A stretch of 64,000 nucleotides of DNA. It comes from Plantago major (taxonomy: Eukaryota > Streptophyta > Magnoliopsida > Lamiales > Plantaginaceae). The DNA is taken from positions 16,616,566 to 16,680,565 of the forward strand of contig CM048839.1 in assembly GCA_026545765.1 (NCBI GenBank), given 5' to 3'. Below are positions 1 through 12,284 of the stretch, piece after piece. The translations under genes and the position numbers were made by a program. Each line of letters opens with the position of its first letter. Position 1 is the stretch's first letter. The notes under the pieces are model-generated. The model saw only the letters and a list, made by a program, of their open reading frames with translations. It was not told the origin of the DNA and searched no databases.

Positions 1-769
1 GGCCTTGTTCTTTAGTCCAGTAAGAGAGCCCAAACTTCGGCCCTGGCACAGGCCCACTAGTGTCGGCGTCACGTTGTACACGTGGCGGTTTCTGATTGGA
101 CCCAACAATCTATATATACTCCCTTAGCTCGTTGGTGTATTTTTCAGCTCAATTGTGTTTTTCGAGATGTAGTTGTTGGGTCGGTCTCGTTGTGATCTGG
201 CGGTCCTCCTCTCTTGGGTGCGGACCGTCGGAGCGCCACTTTCTGGTTTTATAAACCAAGGGCTACTTTGAGGTGTTTGTGTCCTTCCAAGGTAGTTAGC
301 TGGCGGGGTGAGCTAAGCTCAGGGCTGACCGTTTCCAGCTTTGTTGTCTTGGAAGATACACAAGCACGTCAAAGGGAAATTACCTTTCATTCAATCACTA
401 TTCTTGAGGCCCCGGCGTCCTCAAGATCATAAGATGGTGGGGAGAGCTCGATCAAGTGGTTTTCCCTTTCCAGGTTTTGATCTTGCAGAACACCAGGGTT
501 TCAATTAGGTGCTTTAGCCCTCGGTTTTAAGAGAAATGGGGTCGAGTTGGTCCGTGGTCACCCATCGAGACCGTCGTGACGAATGGCTTGTAGTGATGTG
601 GAGCAGACCGACTGCTCTTCTTATCGGGAGGGCCTTTGATGAGACTGTAATTTAGAGACTCGTTTGGTCCTTTTTAGCGGTCTTTGTGAGTCTTTGTTTT
701 TAGTATCGTAGTGTTTTTGTTCGTTTTTACGCTTTTGTGTTTCGTCCTTTTTTGTAGGAATTATTCATC
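1..769 (+). other. Unresolved Tat-type noncoding sequence with a plus-strand TATA motif
   Basis: No credible gene. Frames here are short and unrelated to known families. A TATA-like run lies at 111-118, preceded by a CACGTGG box and a CCCAAC stretch. This resembles the TATA-led plus-strand units seen in the antisense regions of the two gypsy elements further right, so the segment is probably gypsy 3' noncoding or LTR sequence. The element it belongs to probably extends beyond the left edge. I could not match it by eye to the LTR at 42,600. Confidence 0.3.
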
Positions 770-1872
770 TTTGAGCAAAAAAAGAGGAAGATCCATCACC
801 AAGTTTCGCCAAGTAGGGATTTCTTGTCTGCGATCGATTTGCTGAAGAGGCTCGCCGCGACGACGGAATTGGCCCGCCGCGGCGAGATTTTGCGAATGAA
901 GCTCCTGTTTTCAAGATTGAAGCTCACCACGGCGAAGGGATTTTCCCGCCGTGGCGAAATTATGCGAGGGCTATATACTCTTCGATTAAGAAGGATCGCC
1001 GCGGCGAGCTATTCCTTCTGCCGCGGCGAGAGGCGCAGAACATAATTTTTGTTTTTATTTATTAGCTTAGAATTGGGATCTTTTCTCATACTTCTTTTAA
1101 CCTAGTTTATAGAAAAAGCTCCATATCCATACTTTGACAATTTGGAGCTTGGTTTTGCTTGTTTAACAAAGGATTGATATCGAATCCCTGATTACTGTGG
1201 TAAATCTCTATTGTTTTATCTTATTCAATTCGTTTTTACTCTATTTCTCGAATTGTTTAAGCTTGCATGCGATTATCATTCTGTTTGTGTTAATCATGAG
1301 CAATATCTTGTATTCTTTCATCCTTGCTTCGATTATGAGTAGCTAAATCATTCTGTACATGGTAGTTGCGTGATAGCTTTGCATATTCACTTCTAGGGTT
1401 TGAAATCGTTCACATAGGTTAGGCTAGTTCAAAGATCTTCGTAAAAACCCTTCAATTCAATACTCTCGTTCAAAGATTCTCTAAAACGTTTTGGTCAAGG
1501 ATCGTGGATTGACGACCCACGATTACTCTAGTTCAAATATCTTCAAACTCGTTTGGAAAATGTTGAACTGATAGTTTTCCGTACACCGACCGTGTGACAG
1601 TATGAACGTATCCCTAGAGCAAATTAGCATTGCTTGATCGTAACTACCGTGTTCTTCCTACCTCATTCATTCAAATCAATTATATTGCATTTTCTGTTTT
1701 CTAGTTATTAGAAGTACTCAATTCAAACAAATCAACATTGTTTCACAAGTAACTTTGTTTTCAATCGTTGCGATAGCCTAATTGATTCCATAGCGAACGA
1801 TATGTGGTTAGCTTTGTTTATTCTACAACAAATGCTTGCTACTTATTTCTAAGTATCAATTTGAGCACATCA
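770..1872 (+). repeat. AT-rich LTR-like insertion with CCGCGG palindromes
   Basis: Composition changes sharply here from the GC-richer gypsy sequence on both sides. The first 270 bases hold several copies of a GC palindrome built on CGCCGCGGCG, near 848, 879, 930, 1000 and 1020. The rest is AT-rich noncoding sequence ending in CACATCA. The style suits a solo LTR of another gypsy family, but I found no clear target duplication, so the ends are approximate and the identity is open. Confidence 0.35.
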
Positions 1873-2141
1873 GCCTTCCATCTCGCCCTTGATATGAAGG
1901 GCAGTTCGCCTGCTCTGCATTCCTCTGAGTCCGTGGTCCAGTGTTTTGTCCGTCATCGGTTTCGTGCAGGTTCCGTCGGACCAGGGTTGACGGCTTTGTT
2001 GTGATGAGAATCCGACCGGCTGCTCTTTTTCTCAAGAAGTTCTTTTCGGACTTCCTTTTGAGTTAAAGGGCAGCTCGCCGGATCCTCATTCTCCTAGCCA
2101 ATAATCCGCCCGGCATGGCGTCATGTCCGTGTTACTAACAT
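1873..2141 (-). repeat. Probable start (U3 side) of the E1 3' LTR
   Basis: Read on the minus strand, this begins with TGTTAG directly after a G-rich polypurine tract, as a 3' LTR should. E2 has the same arrangement at its left end. The piece does not resemble the LTR next to the E1 primer-binding site at 42,600, so the assignment to E1 rests on position. Confidence 0.45.
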
Positions 2142-2160
2142 TATCCCCCCCTCCAAGTTG
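2142..2160 (-). other. Polypurine tract of E1
   Basis: On the minus strand the sequence is a purine run with seven G in a row, directly before the LTR-like TGTTAG. It is the plus-strand priming site of the element that carries the antisense gene at 2,708-5,156. The E2 tract at 12,268 is built alike. Confidence 0.6.
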
Positions 2161-2411
2161 CGAGGTTATTTTTCAAGTGGAAGTAAGCTCAGAACTTTGG
2201 TCGTCCGTCAGAACTCATGGAGTCGGTGCTAGAATTTTTACCTTCCGTTCAGACCGGAAAAAAGCCGATTGGGTGAACCCACGAATCCCGCTTTAATATG
2301 AATTATCGCGATTCTATCTGGTCGGATTCATCATGATGACGGTTGGGCGCGAATCGATGCAGCGGTTGGACCATTGGCCCATGGACCTGGTTGGATCGAC
2401 CCATCAACGCA

Positions 2412-2419
2412 TATAAATA
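2412..2419 (+). promoter_or_regulatory. TATA box before the E1 antisense gene
   Basis: ATATAAATAT lies about 290 bases before the first ATG of the plus-strand gene at 2,708. A GA-rich leader (about 2,468-2,510) follows. The position suits a dedicated promoter for the antisense gene, inside the element and separate from the LTR promoter. No transcription evidence is available here. Confidence 0.5.
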
Positions 2420-2707
2420 TGACTTACCCGCCGTAAATTTCGCACATTTACCCGACTTACTAATTTCTAGAGAGAGAAAGCATCCGACGTCCAGATAGAG
2501 AGAGATCCCTGCCACCAAGCTTGAAATAGTCCGGGATCTGTCCTTCAATTAACTCAAGTAAGTTCCGTTGTTCTCAACATTTATCGTATTTTTGTTCAGT
2601 TGGTGTCGGTCTCTTGTCTAGTTTGTCGGTCCTTTGGTGGTTTTAAGAATCGTAGTTTAGGGTAGGTGACTGAGCTTGGGGCCTAAGTCATTCTTAACTT
2701 ATTTTCG

Positions 2708-5156
2708 TTGGTTTGTGTAGATTCCCCAGCTCGGGCAAACTCAAACTTGGTCAAATTACCTCAATCTTCCATTCAGAATGTGATGTCGGCCCCTCCTTCA
2801 ACCTCGGCCGTGCTTCCTGAGCCTACTCATCCCTGGGACCCCTTTCCTCCTGTTTCTTTTGCTAGCCTAGGATATAAATTTAGAATTCCGACTTATAATC
2901 CTGATTCAGTGTCGGCCGTTCCACCCCCAAATTATGAAGTGGGTAGTTCTTCTGGGCCTCATCTATCTAGTCGAGTTCCGGAGATTGAAAACAAGCTGGC
3001 CAGTGAGAGAGATGGGAGTGAATCTCCTTTATCATTTGATTCCAACCCCCATGTTAGGAGTCGAAACCCAAGTCGTCAAAGTGCCTTGGAGGCGGACACC
3101 GAGATGTCCAAGGAAGCGCTTGTTGAGAACGATCCACCAGAGGGAGACTCGTCTTCTTCGTCTGATGGCAGTTCATCGGATGGTAGTTCATCCGAGTCGG
3201 AGTCCACGGATATGAGACTTCACACTCCACCAAATGGTGGCCGAAATACTTCTATGTGAAACATCCATCCGGCACCTGGAACCTTCCCATATTTTTCCGA
3301 AGGGACAAGTTCCAGGCCTTAAAGCTGAGGAAGATCCCGGAGTGGATGGAATCGCTGAGGCCGTTGGAGTTTACTGTTGAGAGAGTCGTTGGAGAGAACT
3401 CTGGGTCCGAGAATGAGGGAGTGGATACTATAGTCCCTCTCATTGGAACCCATGGGAGTGCAAGCCTATCCCATGATACTGATCCGGGACTTGTTTACGA
3501 GAGGGCCGCCGTACTGGGTGTGGACGGAGAAGATCCCACTTTGTATTATCCTTATGGGTTAGCGGTCCAACCCCATATGTGGATAGCCGGGATTACTCCG
3601 ACCCCGGTTTACTGTAACAACAATAGGAATTTAAGTAAGCTATCAGATGTGTTAAAAATGAATCAACTAGTCAAGTCCCTGGATCTCGTATTTGATCAAT
3701 GTTTTCATTTGTGCAGAGTACTGGATTATGGCATCCGCCAAGAGACTCCTGGATATGAGGAACGAAGAGAAGGCCCTTACCCTGGAGAAGTTGAAGGCCG
3801 GGGCTTCAAAGAAGACGCAATACAAGCCCGGGCCCCCAAAGTTGCCCGATGTGAATCACGCCAATATCATCCACCCACAGGTGAATTCAGGTACCGGGAC
3901 TTCTTCTGGCCGCGGCGAGCAGGTAATTGGTCATAATCTTTCAATAAAGTGTACTGGACACAGGTACTCGACAACAGTTGATGGGTCGAGAGTTCATGTC
4001 TCTTCTCCGGTCCCACTAACTCCAGGTCAGGTGCAGGAGCAAGGGAAGAAGCTACTGGCCGATAGCGCCAGGGCCGCCCAAAAAAATGCTGACCGTCGCA
4101 AGAGGAAGGGGAAGGGGGTCGGAGGAACTGTCGAAGCGGCCGAGGATAGGCGGGTCCCAGGTGGCCAACATAACAGATGCCTCCGTCCTCCGGGCTCTTT
4201 ATAAGGCCGAGCTAACTGAGAGATTGAGGGTCGTGACGGAAATGATGAGGTCGCAAGTGGACCTGGTAAGTGGTCCGCCACCCATTCCCTTTGAGATTTT
4301 TGTGAGTGCAGTTTTCTGATGACGGTCCTCCGGATGCTTATAGGTATCTGCTTATGCCACGGCCTTTTTGGAGATGGATGATGGGGACTCTGCCCAACTG
4401 CGGAAGGAGTTGGATGAGGCTAATGCAGAAATAGCCAAGTTAAGGGCCGAGAAGGGCACGCTGGAGAAGAAATTGTCCGAGGAGAAGAATGCCCTGATCC
4501 GGTCTAATAAGGGCCTTGATCTGCACTCCACTGCCCGGACCAACTCGGCAAATGCCTTAGTTGCCAAGTGCAAGACTACCCGTGTCGAAGCGGTTAAGGA
4601 TTTTCTGAAGTTCGACGCCTACTATTTCCTGAATAGGTTGGAGGCCGGGGATACTCGCACTGAGGCCTTTTCTGATTGCATCGGCCAGCTCCAAAATCTT
4701 GGGCTTCTTAAGGAAACCTTTTCCGTTCGTGACGAGAGGTTGGATATTCAGGCCAACTTCCTGGAGGAATATGTGGCAGATCCCAAGTTGAAGTCTCCAC
4801 AGGACTTGGCCCAAGATGAGTTTTGGCAGGCGGTTGCCCCTTATGCTAAGATGGAAGCTGAGCCTACGTCGGTTTATCCTTCCTGGCTTCCCGAGGTTAT
4901 GGCTGCCGGGATGATCAATCACCGGAACTTCTCTTCTGCCAATGCCAGGTTCATGGATCTCCCGGGGCCCATCAAGGGGTATGAGCAGGTGTCCGTGGAG
5001 GAAGAAGTTGAGCCTGGGAAGAAAATCACCAAACGCTTCTGGGGGAGACTTCCTGAGCCGGTCGCGCCAGTGATGCAAGGTGAAGCAACCGGCACTGAGA
5101 CACCTGCCCAAGAGACCGTGGCCAATCAGGAGAACCCGAAGACCCCTGCTTCTTAG
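2708..5156 (+). pseudogene. E1 antisense extra gene (Tat aORF type)
   Basis: Plus-strand reading frames cover this stretch opposite to gag-pol. The first part (2,708-3,258) is Pro/Ser-rich and ends in a Ser/Asp/Glu-rich low-complexity tract. The middle part (about 3,256-3,936) has a compact region with a WNLPIFFRR motif. The last part (4,368-5,156, 262 residues) is a Lys/Glu coiled coil followed by a segment with IGQLQ and GLL, then an acidic tail. The last module matches the C-terminal part of the E2 antisense gene. Antisense extra ORFs downstream of integrase are known in Tat elements, but their function is not. The boundaries suggest several exons; whether the copy is functional cannot be told. 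Confidence 0.6.
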
Positions 5157-5422
5157 AGCATAATGCCGGCCCTTTTTTTTTTTAATGAAAACACTTTAGG
5201 CATAGTTTGTAGTCACTGACTATCCCTCCAGTTTGTAGAGGTTATTTTTGGCCTATTATGTAAAGTGTTATGATGACGGTCACTCCCAGATCCTCCTTTG
5301 TTTTTCAGGAGACTAATTGTATTTTTGTAAATCTTGGGGTGACCGCTATCCTTGTCTGAATGAAATTTATTCTTGCTTCCTTTTCTTGTTTCGGCATTTA
5401 AGTATTTCCTTTCCCTTTTGAG

Positions 5423-5780
5423 TTAGCTAGTGGGCCGGAAACTCTGGGTCCGAGACACTGCTTTAATAATTCTTCACTTTTGACTCGAGTGATGGAGTCC
5501 AAGGCACTTTGAATGAGCTAGTGGGCCAGACTCTCTGGGTCCGAGACACTGCTTTAATAATTCTTCACTTTTGACATGAAGTGACAGGGTGCCGGACTTT
5601 GTAAGTCCAAGGCACTTTGAATGAGCTAGTGGGTCGGACTCTCTGGGTCCAAGACATTGCTTTAATAATTCTTTAATTTTGACTTGAAGTGACGGGGTGC
5701 TGGACTTTGTAAGTCCAAGACACTTTGAATGAGCTAGTGGGCCGGACTTTGTAAGTCCAAGACACTGCTTTAATAATTTA
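5423..5780. repeat. Tandem repeat of about 107 bp, 3.5 copies
   Basis: Successive units begin at about 5,423, 5,517, 5,624 and 5,731 with GCTAGTGGG. Each contains GGGTCCGAGACACTGC-type and TTTAATAATTC blocks. The first unit is shorter (94 bp) and the last is partial. The array lies between the end of the antisense gene and the end of integrase, where the two convergent transcripts would meet. Confidence 0.8.
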
Positions 5781-5925
5781 AGAGAAGTGGGCTCGGACTC
5801 TTTGGGTCCAAGGCACGTTTTCTTGATAAAATCTTCAAATGAATTTGAGCTTGTAGTCAGAAACTTCATATTACTTGAGCTTATTACAAAAGACATACGC
5901 CGCTCTTGGGCCTATTACAAACTTT

Positions 5926-7150
5926 TCAGGGGTAGTATTTCTGGAGATTCCTTGCACTCCATGTGTGCTTGAGTGGCCTTCCATTCATATCCTCCAAGCC
6001 GTAACTGCCGTTGATGCTAGAATTGGTGACCTTGTAAGGTCCTTCCCAGTTTGGCCCAAGCTTCCCAGTAGACTTTAGAATTTCGGCTTTGTGCAATACA
6101 AGATCCCCCACATGGATGTCCCTTCCCTTTACATGTTTGCTGTATGCTCTAGCCATTGTAGCTTGATATCCCAAGGTTCTTGTCATGGTCGTGCTTCTCT
6201 TGGTTTCCAGCATGTTCAAGTCGTAAACTCTCTTGCTGTGGTTATCGGATGGCGTGTATCCCTGGATGCGGAAAGTGTTCACTGCTATTTATGCCGGGAT
6301 AATGGCTTCAGAGCCATACACCATGCAGAAAGGGGTTTCTTGTGTCGATGTCCTTGTTGTTGTGCGATAAGTCCATAGTACCCCTTCTAGTTCATCCACC
6401 CAATCTTCTTTTGCATCCCCAAGTCGTTTCTGGAGGTTATCAACTATGGTCCGATTGGTTACTTTAGTGTGTCCATTGGCTTGGGGTATCCGACAACAGT
6501 GAAACGTTGCTCAATCTTCATTTCATCACACCAATCCTTGAGTTTGTGCCCTGAAAATTGACGTCTATTTCCGGCTATCAGGATTCTAGGTAATACGAAT
6601 CTGCAGGATAATCGCCACAAGAAGTCCATGACCTTTTTTTTTGAGATCGAGGCGGTGGTCTAGGCCTCTACCCATTTGGAAAAATATTCCACGGCCACAA
6701 TCAGAAATGTCTTGCCACCAGGTCCCAAAGGAAATGGTCCTACTATGTCAATGCCCCATTGGTCAAAGGGCAAGGAATTGTGGACGGGATCATGGGAATA
6801 GTCGGTTGATGCGGGATCCTTGCAAATTTTTGACATTCCGGGCAGGACCTGGAAAATTTGCTGGCATCCTTCTGCATTTTCGGCCAATAGTAGCCATTTC
6901 TCTAGATTTTCTGAGCCAGGGCTCTTCCTCCTGAATGATTTCCACAACTCCCCAAATGGATTTCTGTCATTACCGTGCTAGCTTTAGACGGGTCCAGGCA
7001 TCGTAAGTAGTTCCATCGTAGGATTTTCGATATAGGTTGGTTTCGGAAAGGAAGTAGCGTTGTGCTCTTCGTTGTACCCTTCTTGATTCAGTTGGTCCTG
7101 GGGGTAGGACCCCATCCTGCAGATATCGTATGATATCGCTCATCCAATTG
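5926..7150 (-). pseudogene. E1 integrase region
   Basis: The 5' part encodes the zinc-binding N-terminal region. The core follows, recognisable by FDQWGIDIVGPFP and VAVEYFSKWVEA near 6,660-6,790. The C-terminal part at 5,926-6,282 has VGDLVLHKAEI and WEGPYKV, the usual end of gypsy integrases. It joins element cDNA to host DNA. The region is broken in several places and is treated as a fossil. Confidence 0.85.
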
Positions 7151-7159
7151 TTGGACCCA

Positions 7160-7710
7160 TTTATGACACCTATGTTAGCCATTTCTTTCAAAGTGGTGAT
7201 GGCTGATTCGTTGGCTGTCATCGGGACTACTGTTCGGGTATCAATTGCTCCAAAGGTTGTGACCCACTTTGACAGACCATCTGCTTTAATGTTGTTGGTT
7301 CGCCCGATTTTGGTCAGAGAGAAAAAGTTAAATGTCTTTTCCAAGTCCTTCACCACCTTTAGGTATTTTATCATCGAGATACTTTTGGTCATGAATTTTC
7401 CCGAATACTGTTCCGTGACCAGTTGGGAGTCTAAATAGGCGCGGAGTTTTCTAGCCATTATCGATTTAGCCATTCTCATTTATGCTATCAATGCTTCATA
7501 CTCGGCTTCATTTTTTGTGACAGAGAATGTTAGGCGTATGGCATACTCCATTTGTGCTCTCTCTGGACTGATGAGCAAAAGTCCCGTTCCTCCAGCATGA
7601 GCGACCGATGATCCATCCACATAAAGTTCCCAGATGTCCTTTTCGTCCGGACCAAGCTCCTTTGGGGTGAAGGCAACTTGTTGGGTCGGTTTATGTTTTT
7701 GGGCAGTCAC
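7160..7710 (-). pseudogene. E1 archaeal-type second RNase H
   Basis: ELYVDGSSVAHAGGTG and NEAEYEAL are the catalytic blocks of the additional RNase H found between the normal RNase H and integrase in Tat elements. The tail contains NNIKADGLSKW. A second RNase H is the main reason to call E1 a Tat element rather than another gypsy lineage. Confidence 0.8.
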
Positions 7711-7767
7711 GGGCGGCTCTCCCTTAGGTGGGGGCAGTAAGTTGAGACTTTGTCTTTCTGCTAGAAT

Positions 7768-9382
7768 CTATTCCGCCACAGGGTCGGTCTCTAAGTTCTT
7801 TCCAATCCCTGTGTCAGCTATTCTTGTGGTGAATGCCAAAACTTCACTCGTTGGTAGGCTATTTGTCGGGATCTCAGTAGGGATGTTTCCTGGTGCTTGC
7901 AGTTCTGCGCTTGATGGGTATTCGGCTAGGAAATCGGCCAGGTGTTGTGCTTTCTTGGCAGATGGAGCCTGATACTCGATCGTGTGATCTCCTAGTTCTA
8001 TTGTCCACTTGGCTAACCTTCCTGATTTGGATGCATCCCCCAAGACCTGCTTCAGTGGCTGATTAATGAGGGCCACTATCTTGTGTGATCGGAAGTACGG
8101 CTTGAGCTTTCTTAAGGCTTCCACTAGGCAATAGGCGTACTTCTCGATTTCCTTATAATTTTTCTCGGCGGTTCCTAGTACTTTACTCAAGTAGTATACC
8201 GGTAGGTGTAATTCTTTTGTATACGTACTAGGACAGAACTCACCACTTCCGAGGTGACGGCGAGGTAAATGTACAATGGTTCTTCCTCTTCAGGTTTCGA
8301 AAGAAGCGGCGGGGAAGATAGATAGTGTTTCAGGTTCTCAAAAGCCTCCATGCATTCGTTGTTCCATTCAAAATGTTCTGCCTTTCTTAGGACTTTGAAG
8401 AATGACAAATTCTTTTCTGCTGATCTGGAAATGAAGCGGCTAAGGGATATCACCTTCCCTATATGTCTTTGGACATCCCTAAGTTTCTCTGGATGGGGGA
8501 GCTCTAGTATGGCTTTTATCTTTTCTGGGTTGGCCTCGATCCCTCTCAGTGTGATCATGTATCCTAGGAATTTTCCTCCTGTGACACCGAACGTGCACTT
8601 GGCTGGATTGAGCTTCATGCCATATTTTCTTACTATGGCGAAACATCTTTCCAGGTAACTAATATGGTCGGTTGATTCCTTGCTTTTTACTAAAATGTCA
8701 TCCACGTAAACCTACATTGATTTGCCCAACTCTTCTCTGAACATGTGATTCATTAGTCGCTGGTAGGTAGCTCCTGCGTTGCGTAGTCCGAATGGCATGA
8801 CTTTTAAACAATAAACCACCCTGCTGTGATGAAGGCGGTTTTCTCTATGTCGTGTTCTGCCATCTTGATTTGGTAGAATCCTTGGAAGGCATTCATAAAG
8901 CTTAGCAAGGCACATCCTGCAGTTGAATCCACTAGTTGGTCGATCATTGGGAGAGGATAGGGATCTTTTGGGTAGAAACGGTTGAGGCTGGTAAAGTCGT
9001 TACACATCCTCCATTTCCCTGGACTCTTTTCTACTAGGACCACATTGCATATCCATTCTGAGTAGTGAACTTCATGAATATGTCCTACTTTGAGAAGTCG
9101 TTCAACCTCCTCTGCGATGATCTTGTTGTGGACAGGGCCATGGTCTCTTTTCTTCTGGCAGATGGGTCTGGCATTGGAGTCGACGTTAAGTTCGTGCACC
9201 ATGACGCGGGGATCAATTCCGGTTAGGTCCTCAGTGCCCCATGCGAAGACGTCGGCGTTCTTTCTAAGGAAAGCCACCATTTTGATGATTGTTTCAGCAT
9301 CCATTTCTGATCCGATTTTCACGGTCTTTTCTGGACTTCCTTCTACGATAGGGACTTCCAGGACATCCTCGTGAGGTGCCAT
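7768..9382 (-). pseudogene. E1 reverse transcriptase and RNase H
   Basis: The reverse transcriptase blocks appear in order: CNVVLVEKSPGKWRMCNDF near 9,010-9,070, DPYPLPMIDQLVD just after it, the catalytic aspartates near 8,700, then KCTFGVTGGKFLGYMI. The RNase H and connection region at 7,768-8,190 has ADFLAEYP and the linker to the second RNase H. It copies element RNA into DNA. The region is broken in a few places. Confidence 0.9.
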
Positions 9383-9556
9383 CCGGTTTTCATGAAAAAG
9401 CTCTTGGTCGGGGTTTCTCCTGGAGTTTCTGGTGGGATAACCTTGTACTCCTCGATCCAGTCCTCCCTTTCTTTTGTGGTGGTGGTGACTTTCTTCTTAT
9501 CGACGCCCATTTTTAGCCAATTTATCCCTTTCCCCAAGGGTCTCTCCTTTCTCGGC

Positions 9557-10300
9557 TTACGCACATTCTCCTGTATGAAGAGACATTGTCTCTTTACTCT
9601 TATGTCGGCATCTTCTCACTTGGTATCTTAATTGTTCCTTTCGGTAGGGTCGGGAAGCTCTTCGGGTGGAGAGGGTGTAACATTCCCATCTTCGTCTCCG
9701 GTATCCACTAATGGTTCCGATTCCTTCTTCGGTTGGGAATTTCATCTTCAGATGGAAGGTTGATACCACCACTTTGAATTGATTCAGTGCTGGTCTTCCT
9801 AAGATGATGTTGTAGTCACAGTCTGCTTCTGGGATGACGAATGGCACTTGCTTGGTGATTCGGAATGGTGCCTTTCCTATGGAAAGTGAGAGGTAGAGTA
9901 TTCCCCTTGGTTTGATCCCTGATCCACCAAAACCCACAAGGTCTGTTGTTACGGGTATCATTCCTCTCAAGCTCATCTGCATTTTTCTGACTGTGCTCAT
10001 AAAGAGGATATTGGAGGAAGCTCCTGTGTCGATGAGTACCTTGGTCATCTCATATCCCGCAATGTCCACTTCTATCACCAATGGGACATCGGGATCGTGG
10101 ATTAATCCCTCACCTCGGCATGGGGGAGGCGCTTCAGATTCATCGAAGATAATGACATTGGTGCTAGGTTTCACCATGTTGACAGACCTTTCATCTGATT
10201 TCTGAAGTGATCGGGTTGTTGCTTCACGGGCATTCCGGCTATCCCCTCCTGTTGGTCCCCCTGCGATGCTAAGTATTCTCCCATAAATGACAGGGTTCAC
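9557..10300 (-). pseudogene. E1 aspartic protease region
   Basis: VLIDTGASSNILF near 10,020 is the aspartic protease active site. IILGRPALNQF near 9,790 is the second conserved block of gypsy retropepsins. The protease cuts the Gag-Pol precursor. It lies between the end of gag (10,620 and up) and reverse transcriptase, in normal order. Confidence 0.85.
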
Positions 10301-10619
10301 TTCTACATAGGCCGGTTGTGTTCCTACGTAGGCTACCCTTCTTGTCTCTCGGGCTGGACTGGGAGATCTCTGATTTCCTTGCTGTCTTCTGGGGCTAGGG
10401 GATTTCCTAGCTTCTCTTCGCCCTCTTGGACTTGGGGGGTCCGGGCAAGGCTGAGGTTCTCCTCGGGCTCGGTGATCGCCTTCTGTCTGGGGGTCGTTGG
10501 TTATTTCTCTCCTGTCGTGGGCTAGATCTGCGGGGAGGGGTATTCCTGCGCTCCCTTGTGTTTCGCTGATCCTGAGATGTGTTTCCCTGCTCCTGATTGC
10601 GTCGGTCGCCCCTATCGGA

Positions 10620-11405
10620 TCATTTTATGACATATTCTTGCAGGTAGCCCATCTCGATCAGTCGCTGGATCTCCTGTATGAGATGTGTGCATTTTTCAGT
10701 TGAGTGTCTCACTTGTCTGTGAAAGTGGCAATACTCATTCGAGTTTCTGGTGAACCTTGTCTCTCTGTGTTTGGCCGGCCAATCGAACGGGACTCCTTTA
10801 CTTTGCATGATGGTGAGGATTTGTTCCTTGGGAGCCTTCAAGTCAGTGTAGTTTGTGTAAAGCTTGCGCGGGGATCTTCTTCTTTCCTCGATCCGTCCCC
10901 TCCTGTCTCCTTTTCTTTTCTATTCGAAGTGCTGGTTTCCCAGTCTAGGATTATCTTGTACGAGTTTGGCCTTCTTGACCTCAGCCCTTACCGCCATTTT
11001 GTCAAGAGTCTCATTTGTGCTTAAGAATTTCTTGACCATGTCGGTAAGTTCCCGTTCGGTGGTTATGCCTGCGTCAATAAGCTTGTAACGGAATGAAGCA
11101 TTATTGGTATTTTCACCCATGTGGATGACTCGTTCCTTAATAGGGTGTTACTCCACCATGGCCGTGGCTTGCTCAAATCTCTTCACGAAGGATCTCAGAC
11201 TCTCGTGTTTTTTGTACGGTTTATGCTAGATAGCTAACAGGTCATGCCGTTTCTAGGAATTTTTTGAATTTCAGGGTGAATTTCGCCAGTAAGTGATCCT
11301 AGGACATGATGGAATCTGGACGGAGTTGTTTCCACCAAGTCATTGCTGGTCCATAGAATGTATTAGGGAATAATTGGGCTTTCACATTGTCTGGTATGCC
11401 CATTC
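10620..11405 (-). pseudogene. E1 gag, 3' part
   Basis: The C-terminal part (10,620-10,841) has YCHFHRQVRHSTEKC, a CHCC-like zinc motif typical of Tat gag. Close to 11,400 the capsid region carries AMTWWKQL. The frame is interrupted by E2 at 11,411; the E1 gag sequence resumes beyond E2 at 25,445. Confidence 0.8.
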
Positions 11406-11410
11406 CTCCT

Positions 11411-12267
11411 TGTTGAGGGGTAAACCTCGAACACCAACACTACTACTGCAGGTAACCTAGTCTAAGATCCACCACCGACTTGAAGTCCGAGAGAAGGCTT
11501 GTCCGAGCAAGAGCACCTGAAAGGACTAAGTGGGGGGGGGGTTAGAATGGGTTACCCGGATTGCCAAAGTCAATCCGGAAGGAGGCTTTACTCAAAGGAG
11601 AGATGATAGCTCTCAATGCAATAGTAATGGGAAAAGTATTATGTCCCAAGAGACTTAGGGATAATTGCTTTGATGTTGCTTACCTTAAGGTCTTGGACCT
11701 TGTGCTATATTTATAGTTATCATGTACTTATGAAGAGGTTCATAAGATGATGCCAAGTGTATGCTTCAGATTTGGACACCAATGCCCCCTTTGGCCCATA
11801 GCCCAATAGTGAACAGTAGTCCAATACCGGAAAGTGGGCTTGGGAGGGTAGTTTGGACCTATTCCTCAGAGTCTTGCTCACTGTTGGGTCCGTGTTAGTC
11901 CCTCGGTCAGATCTGTCTGCTTGGTTGATCTGCCCTTGGGTAACTCTGGATGTCCGATCCAAGAGTCTCACGGAAGTATCTCAGTGGTTCTGGTATATAC
12001 GTTTGGTCTTAATGTAATGGTGGCGTCCGAGATTCTCTCGTACGGTCCGTTAGGCATCTCTGTACTGTCATGGTCAGGTTTGGAAGTCCTTTCCTTAGCC
12101 AGCTCGGACTAGCTGTGGAGATGTAGTGACTTCAGCGTACTGGTCGATTCACTTTGGTCGGACCATGTGAGGTCGGACCAGTACTGAATAGGCTAGTTAA
12201 GCCGTGATGCGCTTTAGGAAACGCTCTATGGCGCCCTTAACGGATTGGACACATTTCCGTGTCAACA
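11411..12267 (-). repeat. E2 3' LTR (left copy)
   Basis: It starts TGTTGAGGGG and ends GTGTCAACA, with an exact match of both ends to the copy at 24,580. A minus-strand TATA box (CTATAAATATAG) lies at about 11,711-11,722. A G run at 11,532-11,541 (C run in the element's sense) lies downstream of it. Confidence 0.95.
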
Positions 12268-12284
12268 TATGTCCCCCCAGTTTC
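12268..12284 (-). other. E2 polypurine tract
   Basis: On the minus strand it reads ACTGGGGGGACATA directly before the LTR start. It is nearly the same as the tract of E5 at about 62,848-62,862. Confidence 0.85.

Noticed and set aside
824-1045. Small Arg-rich ORF
   Set aside because: It arises from the repeated GC palindromes and has no protein-like features.
840-1045. CRISPR-like repeat array
   Set aside because: Spacing and repeat sequence are irregular and the DNA is from a plant nucleus.
2934-3215. Second-frame ORFs over the antisense gene and on the opposite strand
   Set aside because: They overlap better-supported frames and show no family motifs; shadows.
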